DNA of 36,508 bases from Pseudacidovorax intermedius (GTDB lineage: Bacteria; Pseudomonadota; Gammaproteobacteria; Burkholderiales; Burkholderiaceae_C). Below, one piece after another: positions 22,442 to 32,996 of this stretch. The number at the start of each line of letters is the position of its first letter. Within the stretch, counting starts at the first letter, position 1. Location: positions 321,973 to 358,480 of the forward strand of contig NZ_QQAV01000005.1 in the NCBI RefSeq assembly GCF_003350475.1, in the 5' to 3' direction. Below the pieces are notes generated by a model that saw only the letters and a list, made by a program, of their open reading frames with translations, was not told the DNA's origin and did no database searches. A program made the position numbers and the translations under genes.

Positions 22442-23602
22442 TCAATGGCCGTGGCGGCCTGCTGGGCTGGCCGTGGCGGCCACGCGGAACGAGGACGGCG
22501 CGGGCTGCAGCGGCGCCGCGCGGCCCTGGCGGCGGCGCCGGAACTCGCCCGGTGGCTCGCCCGTCCAGCGCTTGAAGGCCCGGTGGAACGTGCTGGCGTC
22601 GGCAAAGCCCAGCCGCTCGCCGATCTCGCCCAGGCTCAGGTCGGTGCGTGCCACCCAGTCCAGGGCCTGCTCGCGTCGCATGGCGTCTTTCAGGTCGTGC
22701 CAGCTGCGGCCCTCCTCCTGCAGCCGCCGGCGCAGCGACCGCGGGCTCAGGCCCAGCGTGCGCGCGACCGATTGCAGCGTGCCTGCAAAGCCGTTGCGGT
22801 GCAGCTGCAGCTGGCCGCACACCTGCTCGGCGGCGGCTGGGCGCGGCGCGCCGGCGCGCATCAGGGGGGCGGGCAGCGTGGCCAGAAAGGGCTCGAGGCT
22901 CTGCGCCGAACGCGCGAGGGGCCGGTGCAGCCAGCCCGCATCGAAGGTGATGCCGGTGCTGGCGCAGCCGTACTGCGCAGTCACTTCGAAGAAGGGTTGC
23001 CGCTCGCGGTAGCACGGGTCCTGCGCGGCCGAGCGCATCCACGCGCTCTGGACCGGGATCGGCCGGTCGACCAGCCAGCGGGCCAGCGCCAGCATCCAGT
23101 AGACCGCGGCGGCGTCCAGCGCCACGTCGGCATCGGGCGACTGCGGCTGCATGTCGAGCCGCGCCACGCCCTGCGACACCCGCAGCCGCAGCGGAAAGCC
23201 GGGCGCGATCAGGCGATACAGCCGCAGGGCAAGCTGCAGCGCCTCGCCCAGCGTCGCGCAATGCAGCAGCTGGCGCGCCACGCTGGAAAAGCTGCCGAAG
23301 GGCACGGGCCGCCGCCACAGGCCGACCAGTTCGTCGTCCATGCGCCGCGCCAGTCGCCGCAGCAGGGCGCCGAAGTCGGCGACCGGAACCGGCCAGTCCG
23401 GATCGTCCTGACGGTCCGCCGGCACCCGCATGTGCCGAAGCAGCCCATCGCGCGCGAAGCCGTGCCGCATGGCGCCGCCCAGCAGCCGTTGGGTGCACCA
23501 CAGAGGCACGGTGTAGGCCGCGCCTGCCTCATGGATCGAGGGGGCAACGGCGATGTCGCGGAAGGAAGGAAGAAACGTGCCTGCAACCGATGGTAGAACC
23601 AT
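22442..23602 (-). CDS. AraC-family regulator with arabinose-binding-like N-terminal domain
   Basis: 386 residues from the ATG at 23602, the only plausible upstream start, but it lacks a Shine-Dalgarno sequence and lies inside operator site 7; a later start near residue 32 is possible. The N-terminal ~220 residues (RLLGGAMRHGFARDGLLRHM, LLHCATLGEALQLALRLYRL) match the Arabinose_bd-type domain of OruR/ArgR-like AraC proteins. The C-terminal ~100 residues hold two helix-turn-helix motifs (FAGTLQSVARTLGLSPRSLR, LSLGEIGERLGFADASTFHR) and the ending FKRWTGEPPGEFRRR. It probably activates the adjacent alcohol dehydrogenase gene. The FadR-type operator at its start places it under the other regulator as well. 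Confidence 0.87.
   Translation of the reverse strand: MVLPSVAGTFLPSFRDIAVAPSIHEAGAAYTVPLWCTQRLLGGAMRHGFARDGLLRHMRVPADRQDDPDWPVPVADFGALLRRLARRMDDELVGLWRRPVPFGSFSSVARQLLHCATLGEALQLALRLYRLIAPGFPLRLRVSQGVARLDMQPQSPDADVALDAAAVYWMLALARWLVDRPIPVQSAWMRSAAQDPCYRERQPFFEVTAQYGCASTGITFDAGWLHRPLARSAQSLEPFLATLPAPLMRAGAPRPAAAEQVCGQLQLHRNGFAGTLQSVARTLGLSPRSLRRRLQEEGRSWHDLKDAMRREQALDWVARTDLSLGEIGERLGFADASTFHRAFKRWTGEPPGEFRRRRQGRAAPLQPAPSSFRVAATASPAGRHGH
23590..23602 (-). promoter_or_regulatory. FadR-type operator, site 7 (ATGGTAGAACCAT)
   Basis: ATGGT-AGA-ACCAT is a perfect 13-base palindrome (apart from the central three bases) that contains the predicted start codon of the AraC gene. Two bases beyond it a second palindrome begins. 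No strong -35/-10 pair is visible. Confidence 0.72.
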
Positions 23603-23603
23603 T

Positions 23604-23618
23604 ACGCTAGGTTAGCGT
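23604..23618 (-). repeat. Second palindrome ACGCTA-GGT-TAGCGT next to site 7
   Basis: Perfect 6-base arms with a 3-base centre, one base from site 7 and immediately upstream of the AraC start codon. It differs from the FadR-type sites. It could bind another regulator or form an RNA hairpin. Confidence 0.5.
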
Positions 23619-23682
23619 CACCTTCCGCCCTTGCCGCCAGGGGTTTTCCAGGGCATGGCCCGGCATGCCGCGGGCCGCCCGT

Positions 23683-24936
23683 TCAGGAGGCGGCCATCGT
23701 GTAGCGCAGTGGCAGATGCCTGGGCCCCGACACCTGGTTGCTGGCCACCAGGGTCACCGGCCCGTCGATCTGCACATCCTCGACGCGCGCCAGGAATTCG
23801 GCCAGGAAGGCCTTGAGCTCCATGCGCGCCAGATGCTGCCCCAGGCAGGCATGCACGCCGAAGCCGAAGGCCAGGTGCCTGTTGGGCGTGCGGTCGATGC
23901 GGAAGAGGTGGCCGTCGGGAAAGACCTCCTCGTCGAAGCTCGCGGAGGGATAGCACATCATCAGGTAGTCGCCCTTGCGGATCTGCCGGCCACGCAGCAC
24001 GTAGTCCTCCTGCGCGGTGCGCATGAAGTGGCGCACCGGTGAGGCCCAGCGCAGGATCTCTTCCACCGCGCCGCCCAGCAGCGCCGGCTCGCGGCGCAGG
24101 CGGGCGAGCTGGTCGGGATGCTGCAGCAGCGCGAGCAGGCCGCTGGCGAGGGAGGACGCGGTGGTGTCGTGGCCGGCCGTGGCGACGATCAGAAAGTAGC
24201 CCAGCAGTTCCTGCGGGCCCAGCGGCCGGCCGTCGATCTGGGCCTGTACCAGCAGCGTGGCCAGGTCGTCGCGCGGCTCGGCCCGCCGCTGGGCGATCAG
24301 TGCCTGGAAGTGGGTCGCGAATGCGCCGAAGGCTTGCTTCTTGGCGCGCTCCAGGTCGGCGGAGCTGCGCTGCTGCTGGTCCTCGTGCGGAGCGAGCAGC
24401 TGCTGGGTCAGGCGCAGCAGGTCGGGGTGGTGCTCTTCGGGCATGCCCAGCAGCGACATGATCACCCGCAGCGGATACCAGGGTGCGATGGACTGGGCGA
24501 AGTCGCACTCGCCGGTGCGGGCCATGAGGTCCACCATCTCGGTGGCGCGCGAACGCACCAGCGCGTCCAGCCGCTTGAGGTTGTGCGGCATGAACCAGGC
24601 CTGGGTCAGTCCGCGCATCGCGCGGTGTTCGGCGCCGTCCATGTTGACCAGCGTGCGCAGGTACTGGCCGGTGCCGTTGGTGTCCTTCATGCGCTGGGCG
24701 TATTCCTCGCAGTCGAGCAGGAACACTAGCGGGGCGTTGAGGAAGCGGTCGTTCTGGCGCTCCACCTCGGCCACGTCCGCAGACTTGGTCACGGCCCAGA
24801 AGGGCGGATAGCCCTTGGCCTGCGTGAGGTGTACCGGGTCTTCGGCGCGCAGCCGTGCGAAGACGACGCGGGCGCGCGCCTCGTCGGCGAACAGGCGGTG
24901 GCTGACGATCTCCTCGTCGAGTTCGGCAATCGGCAT
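23683..24936 (-). CDS. Cytochrome P450 monooxygenase
   Basis: 417 residues, ATG at 24936 with AAGGAG upstream. The bacterial P450 landmarks are complete: I-helix AGHDTT (254-259), K-helix EEILR (292-296), and heme loop FGFGVHACLG with C364 as ligand, then QHLARMELKAF. It has no membrane anchor and no fused reductase, so it is a soluble enzyme needing external electrons. The reductase with a built-in [2Fe-2S] domain two genes upstream is the obvious donor. Hydroxylation of an alkyl terminus or ring methylene of the pathway substrate is inferred from its neighbours: aldehyde dehydrogenase in the same operon, alcohol dehydrogenase next to it. The P450 family number cannot be assigned from the sequence alone. 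Confidence 0.93.
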   Translation of the reverse strand: MPIAELDEEIVSHRLFADEARARVVFARLRAEDPVHLTQAKGYPPFWAVTKSADVAEVERQNDRFLNAPLVFLLDCEEYAQRMKDTNGTGQYLRTLVNMDGAEHRAMRGLTQAWFMPHNLKRLDALVRSRATEMVDLMARTGECDFAQSIAPWYPLRVIMSLLGMPEEHHPDLLRLTQQLLAPHEDQQQRSSADLERAKKQAFGAFATHFQALIAQRRAEPRDDLATLLVQAQIDGRPLGPQELLGYFLIVATAGHDTTASSLASGLLALLQHPDQLARLRREPALLGGAVEEILRWASPVRHFMRTAQEDYVLRGRQIRKGDYLMMCYPSASFDEEVFPDGHLFRIDRTPNRHLAFGFGVHACLGQHLARMELKAFLAEFLARVEDVQIDGPVTLVASNQVSGPRHLPLRYTMAAS

Positions 24937-25006
24937 GGGAGTGTCTCCTTCAGTGTGAAAGGGCGCGGCCCGGCCACCCGGCCGCGCGCCGCGCCCGGGA
25001 TGCGCC

Positions 25007-26443
25007 TCAGCGGGCGCGCTTCATCGAGATCGTCTGCGGCAGCGTGTATTCGCGCAGGCCCTCCTCGCCGTTCTCCACGCCCAGGCCGGACTGCTTGTGG
25101 CCGGCCATGGGCTTGTGGGGCGAGGCGGTCTGGATTTCGTTGATCCACACGGTGCCTGTCTGCAGGCGAGCCGCGATGGCGAGGGCCAGACGCTCGTCGC
25201 GGCACCACACCGAGCCGGCCAGGCCGTACTCGCTGGCATTGGCCCGGGCCACGGCCTCGTCCACGTCGCGGAAGCGGATGAGCGCCCGCAGCGGGCCGAA
25301 GGCCTCTTGCTGCAGCACCGGCGCGTCGGCCGGTGGGTCGTCCAGCAGCGTGAGGGGAAAGAACAGACCTGGCCCCGCCGGCAGCTCGCCGCCGGCCAGG
25401 AAGCGGTGGCCCCGGCGCTTGCAGTCCTCGAGCATGGCGACCAGCCGCTCGTACTGCGGCCGGTTCTGCACCGGGCCGAACTCCACGCCTTCCTGGTCGC
25501 CAGGGCCCAGGCGCGCCGTCTTCGCCAGCGCGGCTAAGACGGCGGCGAAGCGGTCGTAGATGGCGTCGTGCACGAACAGCCGCTTGGCCGCGATGCAGAT
25601 CTGGCCGCTGTTGGCGAAGGCCCCGGCGAAGAGCTCCCGGGCCACGGCCTCGACGTCCACATCCGGCATCACGATGGCGGCGTCGTTGCCGCCCAGCTCC
25701 AGCGTGAGGCGCTTGAGGTTGGCCGAGGCGCTCTGCATCACCCGGCGGCCGGTGGCGGTGGAGCCGGTGAAGGACACCTTGTCGATGCCGGGGTGCGCGG
25801 TCATCCACGGGCCTAGCGCGTCGTCGCCGCTCACCACGTTGAGCACGCCCGGCGGCAGCAGGGACTGCATCAGGGCGCCCAGGCGCAGCGTGGTGAGCGG
25901 CGTGAAGGGCGAGGGCTTGAGCACCAGCGTGTTGCCCGCGAGCAGGGCGGGCGCGATCTTCCAGGCCGCCAGCACGATGGGGAAGTTCCACGGCACGATG
26001 GCGCCGACCACGCCCATCGGCACGCGGCGCACTTCGACCAGGGCGGCCGGCGTGTCCTGCAGCACCTCGGGGGCCAGGCTCATGCGGGCGTACTCGCCGT
26101 ACCACCAGGCGGCCGCGGCGATCTCGGAGCGGGCCTTGGGCAGCGGCCGGCCCTGCTCGCGGGTCAGCAGCTGCGCCAGTGTCTCCTGGTGCGTCATGTG
26201 CAGCTGGGCCAGCGTGCCGAGCATGGCCTGGCGTTCGGCCCAGGGCCGCGCGGCCCACGCAGGCTGGGCTGCGCGGGCCGCGGCCACCGCGGCATCGAGC
26301 TGGCCGGGGGTCGCCACGGGGGCCTGTGCGAACACGGCCTCGGTGGCCGGATCGACCACGCCGCGCGTGGCGGCAGACGGCACGGCAGCGCCGCCGATGG
26401 TCATGGGGAAGGCATCGTCGGCGAAGGCGGAGCGAAGGGTCAT
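25007..26443 (-). CDS. NAD(P)-dependent aldehyde dehydrogenase
   Basis: 478 residues, ATG at 26443. The ALDH signature residues are present: IVPWNFP (149-155), KPSPFTP, FTGSTATGRR (225-234), LTLELGGND with catalytic E249, and FANSGQICIAAKR with nucleophile C283. The C-terminal PMAGHKQSGLGVENGEEGLR is typical of the family. It should oxidise an aldehyde to the acid, giving the substrate for the CoA ligase. The gene follows the reductase by 19 bases and precedes the P450 by 70 bases, in one minus-strand operon. The preferred aldehyde is unknown. Confidence 0.92.
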   Translation of the reverse strand: MTLRSAFADDAFPMTIGGAAVPSAATRGVVDPATEAVFAQAPVATPGQLDAAVAAARAAQPAWAARPWAERQAMLGTLAQLHMTHQETLAQLLTREQGRPLPKARSEIAAAAWWYGEYARMSLAPEVLQDTPAALVEVRRVPMGVVGAIVPWNFPIVLAAWKIAPALLAGNTLVLKPSPFTPLTTLRLGALMQSLLPPGVLNVVSGDDALGPWMTAHPGIDKVSFTGSTATGRRVMQSASANLKRLTLELGGNDAAIVMPDVDVEAVARELFAGAFANSGQICIAAKRLFVHDAIYDRFAAVLAALAKTARLGPGDQEGVEFGPVQNRPQYERLVAMLEDCKRRGHRFLAGGELPAGPGLFFPLTLLDDPPADAPVLQQEAFGPLRALIRFRDVDEAVARANASEYGLAGSVWCRDERLALAIAARLQTGTVWINEIQTASPHKPMAGHKQSGLGVENGEEGLREYTLPQTISMKRAR

Positions 26444-26462
26444 GGCAGTGTTCCGGGTGGGT

Positions 26463-27473
26463 CTAGATCTCGATCACCAGCCGCGGCGTGCGCGAGCGGG
26501 AGCAGCAGGGCGTGAAGCAGTCGTTGCGGGCCCGGTCGGCCTCGGTGAGGTACTGGTCGCGGTGATCGGGCTCGCCCTCGATCACGCCGGTCACGCAGGC
26601 GCCGCACACGCCCTGCTCGCAGGAGAACATCACGTCGATGCCCGCCCGGGCGAGTGCATGCAGCGCCGTCTCGCCGACCGGCACCTGCACCGTGATGTCG
26701 CGGTTGGCGACCACGATCTCGAAGGGCTGGTCGCCGGGCGAGGTCTCGACGCTCGCCTGGAACACCTCCTGGTGCAGCTGCGAGGCCGGCCAGCCCGCTT
26801 GCCGGGCGGTCTCCATCGCATGGGCCAGGAAGCCGGCGGGCCCGCAGGCATACACGTGGTCGTGCGGCCCGCGCGCGCCGAGCAGGCGTGCGGCGTCGAA
26901 GGCGGCCTCGGCGGGGCCGTCGTCGTGATGCAGGTGCACCGATGCGGCGAAGGGCGCCTGCCGCAGCCGCTCGGCGAACGCCGTGCGCGCCGCCGTTCGC
27001 GTGCAGTAGTGCAGGGCAAAGGGGCGGCCCTGCGCATGCAGGCGCTCGGCCATGGCCAGCAGGGGCGTGATGCCGATGCCGCCGCCGAGCAGCAGCACTC
27101 GGCCGCTGCTCTCCACCAGCGGAAAGTGATTGCGCGGCGGCGAGACGCGCACCGTCCGGCCCACGACCCAGTCCTCATGCACCGCGGCCGAGCCGCCGCG
27201 CGAGGCGGGCTCGCGCAGCACGCCGAGCAGGTAGCGGTGGCGCTCGGCCGGCGCATTGCACAGCGAGTACGCGCGCACCACGCCGGGGGCGCATTCCACC
27301 AGCAGATGGCTGCCGGGTGTGAAGGGCGGCAGCGCGGCGCCGCTGGGGTCCACGAGGGTGAGCGAGACGATGCCTTCGGCTTCGTCGTCGCGTGCCGCAA
27401 GGCGCAGGGCCAGGGTGAGCGCGGCCGCAGGGCCGTCGCCGGCCGGGCCGGGCAAAGAGGAGTGATCGGACAT
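26463..27473 (-). CDS. Ferredoxin-type reductase (FNR domain plus C-terminal [2Fe-2S]; PDR/VanB-like)
   Basis: 336 residues, ATG at 27473. The FNR-like flavin domain has RAYSLCNAP, the nucleotide-binding domain has LLLGGGIGITPLLAMAERL and VYACGPAGF, and the C-terminal plant-type ferredoxin domain has CEQGVCGAC (C285, C290, C293) with the fourth ligand near C323 in FTPCCSR. Proteins of this layout (phthalate dioxygenase reductase, VanB) pass electrons from NAD(P)H through flavin and [2Fe-2S] to an oxygenase. They usually serve Rieske oxygenases, but here no Rieske gene is visible and the P450 is in the same operon, so it probably drives the P450. Transcription could start near the divergent region with site 8. 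Confidence 0.92.
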   Translation of the reverse strand: MSDHSSLPGPAGDGPAAALTLALRLAARDDEAEGIVSLTLVDPSGAALPPFTPGSHLLVECAPGVVRAYSLCNAPAERHRYLLGVLREPASRGGSAAVHEDWVVGRTVRVSPPRNHFPLVESSGRVLLLGGGIGITPLLAMAERLHAQGRPFALHYCTRTAARTAFAERLRQAPFAASVHLHHDDGPAEAAFDAARLLGARGPHDHVYACGPAGFLAHAMETARQAGWPASQLHQEVFQASVETSPGDQPFEIVVANRDITVQVPVGETALHALARAGIDVMFSCEQGVCGACVTGVIEGEPDHRDQYLTEADRARNDCFTPCCSRSRTPRLVIEI

Positions 27474-27641
27474 GGGGACTTGCTCCGGCGGGCCGCAGAG
27501 CGCCCGCAGTGGGGCCGGACTCTAGGTTTCACCGGCGCAGGGCACCATGACCGCAGCGGCCACGGGTCTTGGCAATTCGGTCCAGTGCGCGGACGGCGCC
27601 GCGGGAGGACGCGCGGCCCGACGACCCGGCCCCGGCGCCCC

Positions 27642-28686
<1,045 letters not shown>

Positions 28687-28807
28687 GCAGGCGTGAACAC
28701 GCCCGTGCGCCTGCAGGCCCAGCCGGATCCACGCGCGGCCGTTCCTTCCGAACGCACCGCGTCGCCCGGCGCCCCATTCCCTTCATCCAGCCCTTGAGAG
28801 GATTCCC

Positions 28808-30016
<1,209 letters not shown>

Positions 30017-30026
30017 GGAGATCGCC

Positions 30027-32189
30027 ATGAGCCAGGACTACATCCAGGAAGCCATCCGCTGGGACAAGGACGCCAGCGGCATCGTCACCCTCACCTTCGA
30101 CATGGCCGGGCAGTCGGCCAACACCATGAACACGGTGTTCCGCAGCGCCTATGCGGCGGCCGTGGACCGCATCGCGGCCGAGCTCGACAGCATCACCGGC
30201 GTCATCCTCAGCTCGGCCAAGAAGACCTTCTTTGCCGGCGGCGACCTGAACAGCCTGCTGGCCGTGGGGCCGGACGAGAAAGCCGCACTGTACGAGCGCT
30301 CGCAAGCCATGAAGGCGGTGCTGCGCCGGCTGGAGACGCTGGGCCGGCCCGTGGTGGCCGCCATCAACGGCACGGCGCTGGGCGGCGGCTTCGAGCTGTG
30401 CCTGGCCTGCCATGCGCGCTTCGCGCTCGACGATGCCCGGCTGGCGCTGGGCCTGCCCGAGTCGGGCCTGGGCCTGCTTCCCGGCGGCGGAGGGGTGGTT
30501 CGGCTGGTGCGCATGCTGGGCCTCGAAGCCGCGATGCCCCTGCTCATCGATGGCAGCACCTTCGATCCGGCGCGTGCGCAGGCGCTGAAACTGGTCGACG
30601 GCGTGGCAGCCGATGCCGACGGGCTGATGGCGCTAGCGCGGCAGTGGATCGCGGCCAACCCCGCTCCGGTGCAGCCCTGGGACGGCAAGGGCTGGCGCCT
30701 GCCCGGTGCCACGGCCACCGCGCCGGCCTCGCTGACCTACCTGCGCACGGCACCCGTGCTGCTGATGAAGAAGACGCGCGGCCGCTATCCGGCACCGATG
30801 GCCATCATGTCGGCCGCGGTCGAGGGCGCGGTGGTGGACTTCGACACCGCCACGCGCATCGAAAGCCGGCATTTCGTCGGCCTGGCCACCGGCGCGGTGG
30901 CCAAGAACCTGATCACCACCTTCTTCTTCCAGATGAACGAGGTGAAGTCGGGCAAGGGCCGGCCCGCGGGTGTTCCTGCCAGCACCTTCGGCCGCGTCGG
31001 CATCCTCGGCGCGGGACTGATGGGGTCGGGCATCGCCCAGGTGTGTGCTGCGCGCGGCATTGCGGCCGTGCTCAAGGACGCCACGGCCGAACAGGCGCGC
31101 AAGGGCCTGGAACGCGTCGCGGCCAACCTCGACAAGCGCGTCGCCAAGGGCACCCTGGCTGCCGCCAAGCGCGATGCGCAGCTGGCGCGGATCACGCCCA
31201 CGGGCGACGCGGCGGACCTGGCGGGCTGCGAGCTGATCGTGGAGGCCGTGTTCGAGAACCGGCCGCTCAAGGCCCAGGTGACGCGCGAGGCCGAGCCCCT
31301 GCTCGCGCCCGGGGGCATCTTCGCGTCGAACACGTCCACGCTGCCCATCAGCGGCCTGGCCGAGGCCTCCGAAAGGCCGGAGAACTTCGTCGGCCTGCAC
31401 TTCTTCTCGCCGGTGGACCGCATGCCGCTGGTGGAGGTCATCAAGGGCCGCAAGACCTCGGCCGAGACGCTGGCGCGGGCGCTGGACTTCGTGCAGCAGA
31501 TCGGCAAGACGCCCATCGTGGTCAACGATGCGCGCGGCTTCTTCACCAGCCGCGTGTTCGGCATGTTCACCAAGGAAGGCGCGGCGATGCTGGCCGAGGG
31601 CGTGCCGGCGGAGGTCATCGAGAACGCGGCCCTGGCCGTGGGCATGCCGGTCGGGCCGCTGGCGGTGATGGACGAGACCTCGATGGCGCTGGCCATGTCC
31701 ATGCGCCGCCAGACCGCGGCCGACCTGGCGGCCGAAGGCCAGCCCCTGCCGCAGCATCCGGCCTGGGCGGTGATCGAGCGCATGGTCGACGGCCTGAAGC
31801 GCCCGGGGCGCGCGGGCGGCGGGGGCTTCTACGACTACCCGGCAGATGGCCCCAAGCGGCTGTGGCCGGGCCTGGCGGCCGAATACGGCAAGCCAGGGGT
31901 CGATGTGCCCATGGAGGACCTGCAGGACCGCCTGCTGTATGCGCAGGCCGTCGAGTCCATCCGCGCCATGCAGGAGGGCGTGGTCGAGACGGCGCGCGAC
32001 GCCAACATCGGCTCCATCCTGGGCATCGGCTTTCCGCGCTGGACGGGCGGCACGATGCAGTTCGTCAACATGGTCGGTGCCCGCGCGTTCGCCCAGCGCG
32101 CCATGGAACTTGCACAGAAGTACGGCGAGCGCTTCGAGCCCCCGAGGTTGTTGCTCGACAAGGCCGAGCGCAACGAGCGCTTCGTGTGA
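30027..32189 (+). CDS. FadB-like enoyl-CoA hydratase / 3-hydroxyacyl-CoA dehydrogenase
   Basis: 720 residues, ATG at 30027. The N-terminal crotonase domain (1-~290) keeps both hydratase glutamates: E123 in GGGFEL and E145 in LPESGLGLLPGGGG. The dehydrogenase half begins with the NAD fold VGILGAGLMGSGIAQVCAA (GAGLMGSG at 328-335), contains FASNTSTLPI and the catalytic GLHFFSPVDRMPLVEVI, and ends with two helical dehydrogenase C-domains. Two steps of beta-oxidation, hydration and NAD-dependent oxidation, would be done on one chain, probably in complex with the thiolase encoded just upstream. Confidence 0.94.
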   Translation: MSQDYIQEAIRWDKDASGIVTLTFDMAGQSANTMNTVFRSAYAAAVDRIAAELDSITGVILSSAKKTFFAGGDLNSLLAVGPDEKAALYERSQAMKAVLRRLETLGRPVVAAINGTALGGGFELCLACHARFALDDARLALGLPESGLGLLPGGGGVVRLVRMLGLEAAMPLLIDGSTFDPARAQALKLVDGVAADADGLMALARQWIAANPAPVQPWDGKGWRLPGATATAPASLTYLRTAPVLLMKKTRGRYPAPMAIMSAAVEGAVVDFDTATRIESRHFVGLATGAVAKNLITTFFFQMNEVKSGKGRPAGVPASTFGRVGILGAGLMGSGIAQVCAARGIAAVLKDATAEQARKGLERVAANLDKRVAKGTLAAAKRDAQLARITPTGDAADLAGCELIVEAVFENRPLKAQVTREAEPLLAPGGIFASNTSTLPISGLAEASERPENFVGLHFFSPVDRMPLVEVIKGRKTSAETLARALDFVQQIGKTPIVVNDARGFFTSRVFGMFTKEGAAMLAEGVPAEVIENAALAVGMPVGPLAVMDETSMALAMSMRRQTAADLAAEGQPLPQHPAWAVIERMVDGLKRPGRAGGGGFYDYPADGPKRLWPGLAAEYGKPGVDVPMEDLQDRLLYAQAVESIRAMQEGVVETARDANIGSILGIGFPRWTGGTMQFVNMVGARAFAQRAMELAQKYGERFEPPRLLLDKAERNERFV

Positions 32190-32214
32190 GCGCCGGGCCT
32201 GCGACGCGAATCGC

Positions 32215-32976
32215 ATGAAGCCGTCACCGACGCCCCCGGGCGCGCAGGGCCTTCGTTTCGACGGCAAGCGCGTGCTCGTCGTCGGCGGCACCAGCGGCAT
32301 CGGCAACGGCATCGCGCAGGCCTTTCGCGCGGCGGGTGCGCAGGTGCATGTGTGGGGCACACGCGCCCGCGCCGAGGACTACCGGGCCGAGGAGGGCAGC
32401 GACCTGCAGGGCCTGCACTTCTCGCAGGTGGACGTGGGCGACGCGCAGGCCATCGGCGCCTGGACGCCGCCCTTCGACCGGCTGGACGTGCTGGTGCTCT
32501 CCCAGGGCATCGTCGAATACGGCCGGGCCGAGTTCGACGGCGACACCTTCCGCCGCGTGGTCGAGGTCAACCTCCATAGCGTGATGGGCTGCAGCATGCA
32601 TCTGCGCGCGCCGCTCAAGGCCGCGGGCGGCGCCGTGGTCGTCGTCAGTTCGGTGTCGGGCTACAAGTCCGCCGTCGGCAATCCCGCCTATGCGGCCTCC
32701 AAGGCGGCGGCGATGAACCTCACCCGCACGCTGGGCGTGGCCCTGGCGGCCGACGGCATCCGTGTGAACGGCATCGCGCCGGGCCTCGTGGACACCAAGC
32801 TCACGCGTGTGACCACCCGAGATCCGCAGCGCCTGCAGGCCACCCTGCAGCGCATTCCCGCCGCACGCATCGGCACGCCGCAGGACATCGCCGCCGTGGC
32901 GATGTTCCTGGCGTCGCCGCTGGCGGCCTATGTCGTGGGCCACACCATCGCGGTGGACGGCGGCCTGACGGCCTGA
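32215..32976 (+). CDS. Short-chain dehydrogenase/reductase (SDR)
   Basis: 253 residues from the ATG at 32215, 25 bases after the FadB-like gene. The cofactor motif is GGTSGIG (24-30), and the catalytic set is SSVSGYKSAVGNPAYAASK with Y159 and K163. The C-terminus VVGHTIAVDGGLTA is typical of classical SDRs. The second beta-strand ends VWGTR, with a basic residue after it, which leans towards NADP. It could reduce or oxidise a keto/hydroxy group of a pathway intermediate. LvaD in the levulinate pathway is also an SDR, reducing a 4-ketoacyl-CoA, and the next gene encodes an LvaC-like protein; the parallel is suggestive only. Confidence 0.88.
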   Translation: MKPSPTPPGAQGLRFDGKRVLVVGGTSGIGNGIAQAFRAAGAQVHVWGTRARAEDYRAEEGSDLQGLHFSQVDVGDAQAIGAWTPPFDRLDVLVLSQGIVEYGRAEFDGDTFRRVVEVNLHSVMGCSMHLRAPLKAAGGAVVVVSSVSGYKSAVGNPAYAASKAAAMNLTRTLGVALAADGIRVNGIAPGLVDTKLTRVTTRDPQRLQATLQRIPAARIGTPQDIAAVAMFLASPLAAYVVGHTIAVDGGLTA

Positions 32977-32996
32977 CAACGACAACCGGAGACGCC

